Shown piece after piece: positions 7,815 to 15,220 of a stretch of 64,000 nucleotides of DNA. A program made the position numbers and the translations under genes. Location of the stretch: assembly GCF_000262345.1 (NCBI RefSeq), contig NZ_AJTQ01000222.1, positions 52,422 to 116,421 of the forward strand, in the 5' to 3' direction. How positions within the stretch are numbered: the stretch's first letter is position 1; every line of letters starts with the position of its first letter. This stretch comes from Streptomyces xiaopingdaonensis (GTDB taxonomy: Bacteria > Actinomycetota > Actinomycetes > Streptomycetales > Streptomycetaceae). Under the pieces are notes generated by a model. The model was not told where the DNA came from. It saw nothing but the letters and a program-made list of their open reading frames with translations, and made no database searches.

Positions 7815-8084
7815 ATGAGCGCTCAGCCCGAACATTCCGTAGATCCGCGGGTTCGCCCCATCCCCCGCACCATCGATTCCGTTGCCGATGCGTTGAGCGG
7901 CGCCAAGCGGATGGCGTTCTACGCCGAGGTCGGCCGTGCTCAAGAGGGCCCCGAGCTGAACGAGACGCTGCACAAGTGGTGGATCGAGGCCCTGTGCGAC
8001 GCGGTGCCGGGGCGCGGGCGCCGGCTCGCCAACGCGGACGCCGGCCGCGGTCTACGGCCGCTCCCGGACATGGTCGGCGAGTGA
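7815..8084 (+). CDS. Antitoxin-like small protein (DUF6247-like)
   Basis: ATG at 7815 follows CGGAGGGGAC. The 89-residue product has an N-terminal disordered stretch and a helical core TIDSVADALSGAKRMAFYAE, ending in HKWWIEALCD. The pattern resembles short actinobacterial DUF6247-type proteins found before putative toxins. Its stop overlaps the GTG of the next gene by four bases (GTGA), so the pair is translationally coupled as in type II toxin-antitoxin operons. The start is only 40 bases after the last CRISPR repeat. The antitoxin role is an inference from size, coupling and order. Confidence 0.55.
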   Translation: MSAQPEHSVDPRVRPIPRTIDSVADALSGAKRMAFYAEVGRAQEGPELNETLHKWWIEALCDAVPGRGRRLANADAGRGLRPLPDMVGE

Positions 8085-8389
8085 GCGAGCCCCGCCGTGG
8101 CTGGACGGTGTACTGCGTCGAGGACGCAGCGAACACGCTGGAGGCCATGCGGCTGAGCGGCAAGGTCGAACTGCACGACCGGGTCGTGCAGTTCCTTCAG
8201 GCACTCGCCGTCGAGGCCGGCGCCGCCGTCGACGCGGAGAAGGAACTGCCCGGTCTCCCCATGGGCGACGAGCGCTACAACGTCGACATGCCGGGGGTGC
8301 CGGTGCTCATCAGCTACAGCCGCTATCCCGGGCTCCGCGAGTTCCGCGTGACGGATGTGATCTGGCTTGACATCGGCGATGATCAGTGA
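8081..8389 (+). CDS. Toxin-like small protein, second gene of coupled pair
   Basis: GTG at 8081 overlaps the preceding stop by 4 bases; 102 residues. The N-terminus GWTVYCVEDAANTLEAM is followed by a helix with LHDRVVQFLQALAVEAG and a C-terminal beta-rich part VPVLISYSRYP and FRVTDVIWLDI. The order of two helices then several strands would fit a RelE/ParE-like fold, but no catalytic residues can be assigned. It could be either a toxin or an accessory immunity protein. A terminator follows at 8504. Confidence 0.5.
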   Translation: MSEPRRGWTVYCVEDAANTLEAMRLSGKVELHDRVVQFLQALAVEAGAAVDAEKELPGLPMGDERYNVDMPGVPVLISYSRYPGLREFRVTDVIWLDIGDDQ

Positions 8390-8503
8390 CCCGGCCCGCC
8401 GCTGAACGAAGGACGTGCGGGAGCCGGGCGCGGGGGCATGCGCATGGAAGGCTCTTTCCCTAGTTCGACGGAACTCGCACCCGTCGACCGGCCCCAGCAA
8501 CTA

Positions 8504-8527
8504 TGGCCCCCCGCAGGCGGGGGGCCA
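8504..8527. terminator. Hairpin between convergent units
   Basis: TGGCCCCCCG pairs with CGGGGGGCCA around a 4-base loop. It lies between the end of the toxin-like gene and the end of glxA and can serve both. Confidence 0.8.
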
Positions 8528-8559
8528 CTCCACTGCAAGCCCCCCGCCGCAAGCCCGCC

Positions 8560-10554
8560 CTACGGGTCCTGCTGCGTCGTCGTCACCGTGCCGGCCTGCG
8601 CGTCGACGTTCACCTTGACCCAGCGTGCCTTCGACGGGATGCCGTCGCCGTCGACCGCGTACACCATCCACCAGCCCGGGGTGACCAGCGACGGGTCGTC
8701 GGGGATGCGGGTCGAGAGCTTGCCGTCGGCGCCCTTGGTCAACTTCAGTGCCACCGAGGACTGTTCGGTGTTGGTGACGTGGGTGAACGAGCCGGGCCGC
8801 ACGAGGCGGAGCTTCTCGATGCGCTCGGCGTCGTCGCTGCGGAAGGAGAGCGGGTCGCCGATGTCGACCGTCTTGCGGGGGGCGCCGAGGTCCGCGAGGT
8901 GCGGCTGGTCCTTGCCCTCCTTGTTGAGGTACGGCGGGGTGTAGATCTCGATCCGCTGGTCGAACTCGCCCGGCTTGGTGTTCGCCTTGTCGGAGAAGAG
9001 GGAGTCGGAGCCGAACGTCATCACCCGGCCGTCGGGGAGGAGCAGCCCGCCCGAGTGGTAGTTGCGGCCGACGAGCGGCTCCGCCGCCTCGTCGTAGGCG
9101 TTCTTCGCGGGGTCGTAGAGCGCCGCCTTGAGGACGTTGGAGTCGCTCTTGCCGCGGTACTGCTTGGAGCCGTTGGTGGTGAGCACGGTGTCGTCGGGCA
9201 GGACCACGCTCGACGGGTAGCGGACGGCGTCGTAGAGGTCGGGCCCGTCGGTGAACCGCGGTTGGTCCTCCTTGAGGTCGACGATCCGCGTCTTGTTGGT
9301 GGACTTCGGGGACTCGCCGACGCCGCCCCCGCCCTGCACCATGAACTTCCGCGACTGGGTCGGCGGCAGCGGCACGGACATCGAGGTCTCCAGCACGTCC
9401 GGGTCGCTCATGCCGGGGATCTTCTGGAAGCGGTTGGTCTCCAGGTTCCACAGCCCGGGGACGCGGCCGCGGTTGGCCGGGCCGTAGCCGGCGTTGGTGC
9501 CGGAGAAGAAGACCTTGTTCTCGCCGACGAGGTGGAGCCCCGGGTAGGTGGGGAAGAAGCGCTTCCGCGGAAGGAAGGACCACTTCTTCGTGTCGGGGTC
9601 GTAGATCTCGTTCTTGCCCGGCACGACCTGGCCGATGTCGTCGAGTCCGGAGACGGAGAGGACCTTGCCGTCCTGGAGGGTGAGCTGCGTCGGGTACCAG
9701 CGTGCCTCGTGCATCGGGTCGACCTTGATGTAGCGCTCGGCCACGGGGTCGAACTCGTAGGCGTCGCGGATGCCTTGGAAGTCCTTCTTGTCGAAGGAAA
9801 GCTTCTGCGCGATGCCGTAGATGTCCTGCTTCTCCTGGCCGCGGAGGCCGCCGACGCGGTACTGGTCCTGGGCGCCGGTCTGGTACTTGCGGCCCTTCTT
9901 GACGGCCTCGACGTAGACGCGTGAGAGGTTCGACGTCACCTTCGCCTCACCGGTGGCGGGGTCGACCTTCTTCTTCGCCCGGGGCACCACGATCGGGTCC
10001 TTGGAGACGAAGGTCATGCCGTTCTTCCGGCCGGTGAACTCGGTGCCTGCGGGGAGGGTCTTCGCCTTGTCCGGGTTCTCGTTGTAGACGATCATGAGGC
10101 CGCCCGCGCGCTGCACGTCGCCCTCGAGCGTCTCGTACCGCTGGGTGCCGCCCGCGACGAGGAGCTTGCCGTCGGGGAGCTGGTTGTGGCCGGAGCAGAA
10201 GAGGTCGTTGGGCGTCGGTATGTTCTTGAAGCTGTTCTTGACCGGGTCCCAGAGGACCGAACGGAAGCTCTTCGCGGCGAAGTTCTTCGCGTCGTTGCCC
10301 GAGCCGGCGACGAGGAGGACCTTGCCCGTGTTGAGCAGCGCGGCGTGGATCGTGTTGATCCGGAACTTCTCCGGTATGTCGACGATCTCCCAATGGCCCT
10401 TCTCGGCCTTGTACTCGGGCTGGTTGATCTTGTAGTCGTGGTATTTCTCCGACGCGACGCTGTACAGCGCGGGCCCGTTGAATCCCACGATCGCGAGTAC
10501 CACCACCGTGCCGATCGTGAGGCGACGGGTACGGCGGCTTACGCGGAACTTCAT
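8560..10554 (-). CDS. glxA: GlxA mononuclear copper-radical oxidase
   Basis: ATG at 10554; 664 residues. One N-terminal membrane helix (LTIGTVVVLAIVGFNGPAL) anchors a kelch beta-propeller and C-terminal domain as in galactose oxidase. Residues of the copper-radical site are visible: Cys in DLFCSGHNQLPDG, the stacking Trp in HEARWYPTQLTL, the axial Tyr-His in VGRNYHSGGLLLPDGR, and the C-terminal His in GSFTHVTNTEQSS. In S. lividans GlxA oxidises a glycan product at the hyphal tip and is needed for aerial development. The gene overlaps the cslA stop by 4 bases, so the two proteins are coupled. Copper loading in relatives depends on Sco, which is not in this window. Confidence 0.95.
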   Translation of the reverse strand: MKFRVSRRTRRLTIGTVVVLAIVGFNGPALYSVASEKYHDYKINQPEYKAEKGHWEIVDIPEKFRINTIHAALLNTGKVLLVAGSGNDAKNFAAKSFRSVLWDPVKNSFKNIPTPNDLFCSGHNQLPDGKLLVAGGTQRYETLEGDVQRAGGLMIVYNENPDKAKTLPAGTEFTGRKNGMTFVSKDPIVVPRAKKKVDPATGEAKVTSNLSRVYVEAVKKGRKYQTGAQDQYRVGGLRGQEKQDIYGIAQKLSFDKKDFQGIRDAYEFDPVAERYIKVDPMHEARWYPTQLTLQDGKVLSVSGLDDIGQVVPGKNEIYDPDTKKWSFLPRKRFFPTYPGLHLVGENKVFFSGTNAGYGPANRGRVPGLWNLETNRFQKIPGMSDPDVLETSMSVPLPPTQSRKFMVQGGGGVGESPKSTNKTRIVDLKEDQPRFTDGPDLYDAVRYPSSVVLPDDTVLTTNGSKQYRGKSDSNVLKAALYDPAKNAYDEAAEPLVGRNYHSGGLLLPDGRVMTFGSDSLFSDKANTKPGEFDQRIEIYTPPYLNKEGKDQPHLADLGAPRKTVDIGDPLSFRSDDAERIEKLRLVRPGSFTHVTNTEQSSVALKLTKGADGKLSTRIPDDPSLVTPGWWMVYAVDGDGIPSKARWVKVNVDAQAGTVTTTQQDP

Positions 10555-12527
10555 TTGTTGCGTCCCCCAAGGGCGATCTGCATGGTGTCGTCAGGCGAGC
10601 CCGCCGGCCCCGGCGCGCCCTGGGGCGAGGGGCCCCGGCCGCCGGCGTCCACGCCGGCAGGGGGCGCCGCCGGCGGCCCCTGCCGGTGCTTCCTCGCGTT
10701 CTTCCGCTTCTTCTTCTCGGCGCGGACCGTGACCCGCCAGCCGATGATCGGCGCTGCCGTGATGAGCAGGGCGAGCGCGGCCCAGGTCAGCATCGCGGGG
10801 TGGTCGTGGCCGAGGAAGAAGGACCCGGCGAAGGAACCACCGAAGATCACGATGAAGAAGAGGTGGACCCGGAAGGTGCCGAAGAGCGTGTCGGGGCTCG
10901 CCGAATTCCCCTTCGGCGTGACGACGAACTTGCTCTTCCTCCGCAGCACGGTGTCGAAGAGCGAGCGCGCGTAGATCGGCGCGGAGAGCGCGGACATCAG
11001 CATGCCGGCGAGGCCGCCCGAGCCCTCCGGTTCGTGCGGGGAGACGTTGTGCCGGCGGTTCCAGATGTAGAGACCTATCTGGAGCGCGGAGGCGTTGCCG
11101 TAGAGGGCCATCCAGATCGTCGGGTCGATCTGCACGCCGGAGGCGCCGACGCCGAGGAAGAGCGCACAACTCAGCGCAGCGAGAATCCAGTTCATCGCCG
11201 AGATCGGGTAGAAGATCATCAACATCGTGTAGTTGAAGAGCTTCCCGATCGGCAGGGTGAACAGGCCGCGCCAGTACTGCTTGAGGATCGTCTCGTAGGT
11301 GCCGCGGGACCAGCGGAGCTGCTGCGTGAAGAAGTCGGTCCAGGCGTTCGGGCCCTCGCCGACGGCGAGCACGTCGGGTGTGTAGACCGAGCGCCACTTC
11401 CGACCCGTCTCCGGGTTCCGGTGGCGGTGCATCTCGAAGCCGGTGGCCATGTCCTCCGTGATGGAGTCGTAGAGCCCGCCGATCGCCTTGACCGCCTTGA
11501 CGCGCACGGCGTTGCTGGTGCCGACGAACATCGGCGACTCGTAGCGGTTCCCGGCCCGCTGGATGAGGGCGTGGAAGAGGAACTGCTGGGACTCGGCCGC
11601 CTTGGTGATGAAGTTGTCGTAGTTGCCGTAGACCTGCGGGCCGATGACGAAGCCCACGTCCGGGTCGCGGAAGTAACCGAGCATCCGCTCCAGGTAGTTG
11701 GGGAGCGGGACGTGGTCGGTGTCGACTCCGGCGAAGAAGTCGTAGTCGTCGCCGTGCGCGTCGAGCCAGGCGTTGTAGTTGCCGTGCTTGGTCTTGGCGC
11801 GGAAGGCGCCCTTCGGCTGGTTCCACTTCTCGACGCCCTTGCGGGAGAAGTGGTGCACGCCGAGGCGGCGGCAGACCTCCTTGACCTGCGGGTCGTCGCC
11901 CTCGTCGAGGAGCCAGACGTGCATCGTTCCGCGGTGGCGGATGCGGACGGCGGCTTCCAGCGTCTTCGTCACCATCTCGATCGGCTCCTTGCCGGGCACG
12001 AACGAGGTGAGGAAGGCGACGCGGGTGCCGGACTCGGGCACCACGGGTATCGGGTCGCGCGCGACCAGGGTGGCGTGCGCGTTGGAGACGACGTTCATCG
12101 TGCGGAAGAGCTCGATCAGGCCGATGGCGACGAGCATCACGATGTCGAGCTTGAGCACCAGGTCCGAGACGGCGCCGTCGTCCCGCTTCGTCCAGTGCTC
12201 GGGCTGCATGAGCCAGACGAGCAGCCCCGCGGAGAGCAGCGGGGCGAGGCAGAGGAGGAAGCCGGCGCGGAACCTGTGCGGCTCGTCGGCAAGCAGACTG
12301 CGGTAGGCGACGCGGTACGGGCGCCCGGGCGGCGGCTGGTTGAGCGGGCCTGCGAGGCGGCTGTAGTGCTCGTAGTCGTAGCGGGGCAGCGCCCTGCGCG
12401 TCCAACGCCCGGTCCTGCCGCTGCCGTTGCGGGCGCGGCCCGGCCGCGGTATGCGCAACTGGGTGGTCCGCGTCGCGTCCTGACCGGTGTGCGCCCCTGT
12501 GTCGTCCGGCGGCGTCGACGGCGTCAT
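10551..12527 (-). CDS. cslA: CslA cellulose-synthase-like glycosyltransferase
   Basis: ATG at 12527 (MTPSTPPDDTG) with GGGGGGA upstream; 658 residues. A cytoplasmic N-terminus precedes two membrane helices, a GT2 domain and about five further helices, then a Lys/Arg- and Pro-rich tail. GT2 residues are intact: LLDEGDDP, the metal-binding DTDHVP, the base Asp in TEDMATG and the QQLRW (QxxRW) product-site motif. In streptomycetes CslA works at hyphal tips with DivIVA and makes a beta-glucan whose exact chemistry is debated. An in-frame ATG further upstream (12656) is unlikely since it adds no conserved sequence. Confidence 0.95.
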   Translation of the reverse strand: MTPSTPPDDTGAHTGQDATRTTQLRIPRPGRARNGSGRTGRWTRRALPRYDYEHYSRLAGPLNQPPPGRPYRVAYRSLLADEPHRFRAGFLLCLAPLLSAGLLVWLMQPEHWTKRDDGAVSDLVLKLDIVMLVAIGLIELFRTMNVVSNAHATLVARDPIPVVPESGTRVAFLTSFVPGKEPIEMVTKTLEAAVRIRHRGTMHVWLLDEGDDPQVKEVCRRLGVHHFSRKGVEKWNQPKGAFRAKTKHGNYNAWLDAHGDDYDFFAGVDTDHVPLPNYLERMLGYFRDPDVGFVIGPQVYGNYDNFITKAAESQQFLFHALIQRAGNRYESPMFVGTSNAVRVKAVKAIGGLYDSITEDMATGFEMHRHRNPETGRKWRSVYTPDVLAVGEGPNAWTDFFTQQLRWSRGTYETILKQYWRGLFTLPIGKLFNYTMLMIFYPISAMNWILAALSCALFLGVGASGVQIDPTIWMALYGNASALQIGLYIWNRRHNVSPHEPEGSGGLAGMLMSALSAPIYARSLFDTVLRRKSKFVVTPKGNSASPDTLFGTFRVHLFFIVIFGGSFAGSFFLGHDHPAMLTWAALALLITAAPIIGWRVTVRAEKKKRKNARKHRQGPPAAPPAGVDAGGRGPSPQGAPGPAGSPDDTMQIALGGRNK

Positions 12528-13118
12528 GCGTCCATCCCCCCGCACGCAGCTGGCTGCGTGTACTCGTGCTTGCTCGGGTCCTGGCCCCCCTGGCCCGAGC
12601 GCGGCGTACTTCGACCGCCGAGTGCCAGGACTCCGTACGGCCTCGTGCGGTTCCAAGGTCGATCCAACGATTCCGTTTCCGCCGGTGGCCGGACGCGCCT
12701 TCTGCGGTGCTGTGTTGTACGCGTTGACGCGGTCTCTCGCGCGGTGTTTGTCCGGTGTTCGTCCGGTGTTCGTGCGGTTTCAGCAGTCTCGTTGACTCGA
12801 CGTTAGGTTCCCGGACTCCCCACATGATCGCAAGGGCGAAACAAGCTGTTCACACCGGAACGGAAGGGATTGCCGAGTTCGGTGTGACCAACACGTCATC
12901 CCCTTGCGACCTGCGCTGTTCCTGCACGGTGCGGCCCCGGCGAGCGGGCCCCGGCGGGGATGCTCCGTGCGCCCGACGCCGGGCGGCGCGGGGTGCGTTC
13001 ACACTTTCCGGGGGACTGGAATCGTACGGAGGTGAGCCGCCGCGCACGGGTGTACGGCGGCGCTCTCACGGTTCCGGTTCCGCCGGCGACGCGCACCGGC
13101 GACCGAGGGGCGTGCGCA
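12528..13118. other. Intergenic region upstream of cslA
   Basis: The 591 bases between the cslA start and the LPMO terminator hold no convincing gene. They include three tandem 11-bp units (listed separately) about 216 bases before cslA and a GC-poorer stretch near 12825-12905. The cslA promoter should be here, but I cannot point to a -10/-35 pair. Confidence 0.6.
12743..12775. repeat. Three tandem 11-bp repeats upstream of cslA
   Basis: GGTGTTTGTCC, GGTGTTCGTCC and GGTGTTCGTGC follow each other without gaps. The 11-bp period is about one helical turn, so a protein could contact the same DNA face at each copy. Adjacent to the cslA-glxA operon on its promoter side. Confidence 0.75.
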
Positions 13119-13158
13119 CGAGAGGGCCGGGCCGCCCGGTTGCGGCCCGGCCCTCTCG
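13119..13158. terminator. Terminator after the LPMO gene
   Basis: CGAGAGGGCCGGGCCG (13119-13134) pairs perfectly with CGGCCCGGCCCTCTCG (13143-13158), a 16-bp stem with an 8-base loop, 56 bases downstream of the LPMO stop. Confidence 0.85.
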
Positions 13159-13213
13159 CATGGGGGCTGGACGTGCGGCGTTCACCGGCGGACGGGCCCG
13201 CCGCGGGGGTGCG

Positions 13214-13807
13214 TCAGAACTCGACGTCGGCGCAGGAGTAGAAGGCGTTGGCCGTGTCGTCGATGTTCCAGACGCCGAGTATCAGGTGCTTGCCCGACTT
13301 GCCCTCGGGAAGCTGGCCGTCGGCCGTCCACTCGGCCGGGGGCTGCTCGCCGTTCATCGGCACCGTGAGGAAGGGCTCGGACTCCAGGTCGGCGCGGGTC
13401 AGCGGCTTGCTCGCGTCCCAGCCGTCCTTGGTGATGTAGTACCGGAAGTCGGTGGTGGAGTGCATCGCCGTCAGGTTCCACTTGAAGGTGAAGTCGCCGC
13501 CGGCGTCGAGCTTCGTGGTCGGCCAGTCGCCGCCGCGCGGGTCGTCGAGCTGGGCGAAGCCCTCGTTTCCGCCCGAGCAGATGCTGCCGTCCTCAGGGCC
13601 CGCCTCGGGGAAGCCCTTGGGGCCCTCGACGCTCTGCGGCTCGTGCTCGATGGAGCCGCAGTCGCTCACCGTGCCCTCGGCGCAGTACGCCTGACGGCTC
13701 ATGGGGTCCTGGCTGTAGCCGTGCCCCTGCGCGGAGCCGCCGGTGAACAGGATGGCGGCGCCGCCGAGTCCGAGGCCGACGGCGGCTGCTGCGATCTTCT
13801 TGCGCAT
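13214..13807 (-). CDS. AA10 lytic polysaccharide monooxygenase (chitin/cellulose-binding)
   Basis: ATG at 13807 with AAAGGAGCGAAC upstream; 197 residues. A Sec signal peptide (AAAAVGLGLGGAAILFTGG) is cut before HGYSQDP, leaving the N-terminal His of the copper brace. The second brace His lies in NLTAMHSTTDFRYY. Four or more cysteines could form disulfides. It would cleave crystalline chitin or cellulose oxidatively. In S. coelicolor and S. lividans an AA10 LPMO (LpmP, SCO2833) is encoded near cslA-glxA and takes part in tip glycan deposition; this is the likely counterpart. The promoter has two chitinase-type repeats, so regulation by chitin metabolites is likely. Confidence 0.93.
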   Translation of the reverse strand: MRKKIAAAAVGLGLGGAAILFTGGSAQGHGYSQDPMSRQAYCAEGTVSDCGSIEHEPQSVEGPKGFPEAGPEDGSICSGGNEGFAQLDDPRGGDWPTTKLDAGGDFTFKWNLTAMHSTTDFRYYITKDGWDASKPLTRADLESEPFLTVPMNGEQPPAEWTADGQLPEGKSGKHLILGVWNIDDTANAFYSCADVEF

Positions 13808-13868
13808 GTTCGCTCCTTTTGTGCTGTGGGGGGCGTGAGGAGTGTGGGGGCCTCACGGGAGACGACGC

Positions 13869-13921
13869 GGTCTAGACCAACCTGCAAACTACTGGGCTGT
13901 TCCTCGGCATGTCCAGACCAA
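13869..13921 (-). promoter_or_regulatory. Two DasR-/chitinase-type operator repeats upstream of the LPMO
   Basis: On the minus strand TTGGTCTAGACC (13880-13869) and TTGGTCTGGAC (13921-13911) are direct repeats 41 bases apart, 62 and 104 bases upstream of the start. Both match the DasR element consensus (ACTGGTCTAGACCA) and the repeats found in Streptomyces chitinase promoters. Confidence 0.8.
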
Positions 13922-14136
13922 TGCAAGAGGAATCCGGGGTTCCTTGAGGGTGCCGTTCGACCCTGCCGCACCGCCGCGACGGTCGTGGCGCACCCGGAAC
14001 GGCCGGGTGGATGCGGTAGGCATGACGACGGACAAACCGTGCGCACCCGCACGCACCCGTCGAAACCCGCACGCCAACTCCCGCCCCGCCTCCGCGTCCC
14101 GGCGCCTTCCGCGCGGAGCCCTCGCAAGGACCGCCC

Positions 14137-15147
14137 ATGCGCACCTCCCGCTTCGCCGACCTCCGCGACGCCATCACCCCCAGAGCCTTCTGGCTCACCG
14201 TCGCCGTCCTCTTCATCCAACTCGGCTTCCTCCTCTCCTACGTCGGCGCCTTCCACCACCCCGAGCCGCAGCGCGTCCCGCTCGCCGTCGCCGCACCCGA
14301 GCAGGTGGCCCGCCAACTCGACGGGCTGCCCGGGCGCCCCGTCGAGACCAGCCGCGTCGACGACGCGCAAGCGGCACGCGACCGCGTCCTGCACCGTGAC
14401 GCCGAGGCCGGCTACGTGGTCGACCCGGACGGCGACCGCGACACGCTCCTCCTCGCCTCCGCCGCCGGGCAGTCGGTCACCGGCGCCGTACGCGAACTGG
14501 CCCAGGAGTACGCGCACTCGGAGGGACGCAGGCTGCACACCGAGGACATCGCCCCGGCGAGCAGCGGGGACCACGGCAGCCTCACCGCCTTCTACCTCGT
14601 CGTCGGCTGGCTCGTCGGCGGCTACCTCGCCGCCTCGATGCTCGGCATCACCGTCGGCGCACGCCCCGCCGACCGGCGCAGGGCGACGCTGCGCATCGCG
14701 GCCATGGCGCTGTACGCGGGGCTCTCCGGGATCGGCAGCGCGCTCGTCGTCGGGCCCGTACTCGACGCGCTGCCCGGGCACTTCTGGCCGATCGTCGGCA
14801 TCGGCGCGCTCACCGTCTTCCTGACAGGCGCCGTCACCATCGCGCTCCAGGTGCTCTTCGGCGTCGTGGGGATCGGGGTCGCGATCGTCCTCTTCGTCGT
14901 GCTCGGCAACCCCAGCGCGGGGGGCGCGTACCAGCGGAACATGATCCCGCCGTTCTGGCGCGCCATCGGCGACTGGCTCCCCGCGGGCGCCGGCACCAAC
15001 GCCGTGCGCAACGCCGTCTATTTCTCGGGCAACGCCCTCGCCTTCCCGCTCACCGTCCTCGCCGTGTGGGCGGCGGTCGGTGTCCTGCTGACCGTGGTGT
15101 GCGCCCGGCGCGGCAGGGACGGCGACCTGCTGCGTCTGCCGATGTGA
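14137..15147 (+). CDS. DUF3533/YhgE-like membrane protein (ABC-2 permease fold)
   Basis: ATG at 14137; 336 residues. One helix near the N-terminus (FWLTVAVLFIQLGFLLSYVGAF) is followed by an extracytoplasmic domain of about 110 residues, then five helices starting FYLVVGWLVGGYLAASMLG. This one-plus-five arrangement with a large outer loop is the layout of YhgE/Pip and DUF3533 proteins, related to ABC-2 type permeases. No ATPase partner is next to it. The 279 bases upstream are shared with the divergent LPMO gene. Role and cargo are unknown. Confidence 0.75.
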   Translation: MRTSRFADLRDAITPRAFWLTVAVLFIQLGFLLSYVGAFHHPEPQRVPLAVAAPEQVARQLDGLPGRPVETSRVDDAQAARDRVLHRDAEAGYVVDPDGDRDTLLLASAAGQSVTGAVRELAQEYAHSEGRRLHTEDIAPASSGDHGSLTAFYLVVGWLVGGYLAASMLGITVGARPADRRRATLRIAAMALYAGLSGIGSALVVGPVLDALPGHFWPIVGIGALTVFLTGAVTIALQVLFGVVGIGVAIVLFVVLGNPSAGGAYQRNMIPPFWRAIGDWLPAGAGTNAVRNAVYFSGNALAFPLTVLAVWAAVGVLLTVVCARRGRDGDLLRLPM

Positions 15148-15220
15148 GAGCCCCAAGCGCCTGCCGCGGCACGTGCGTTGGCACTACCCTGGACGCTCGC
15201 GACGATCACCGGGGGGCGCG

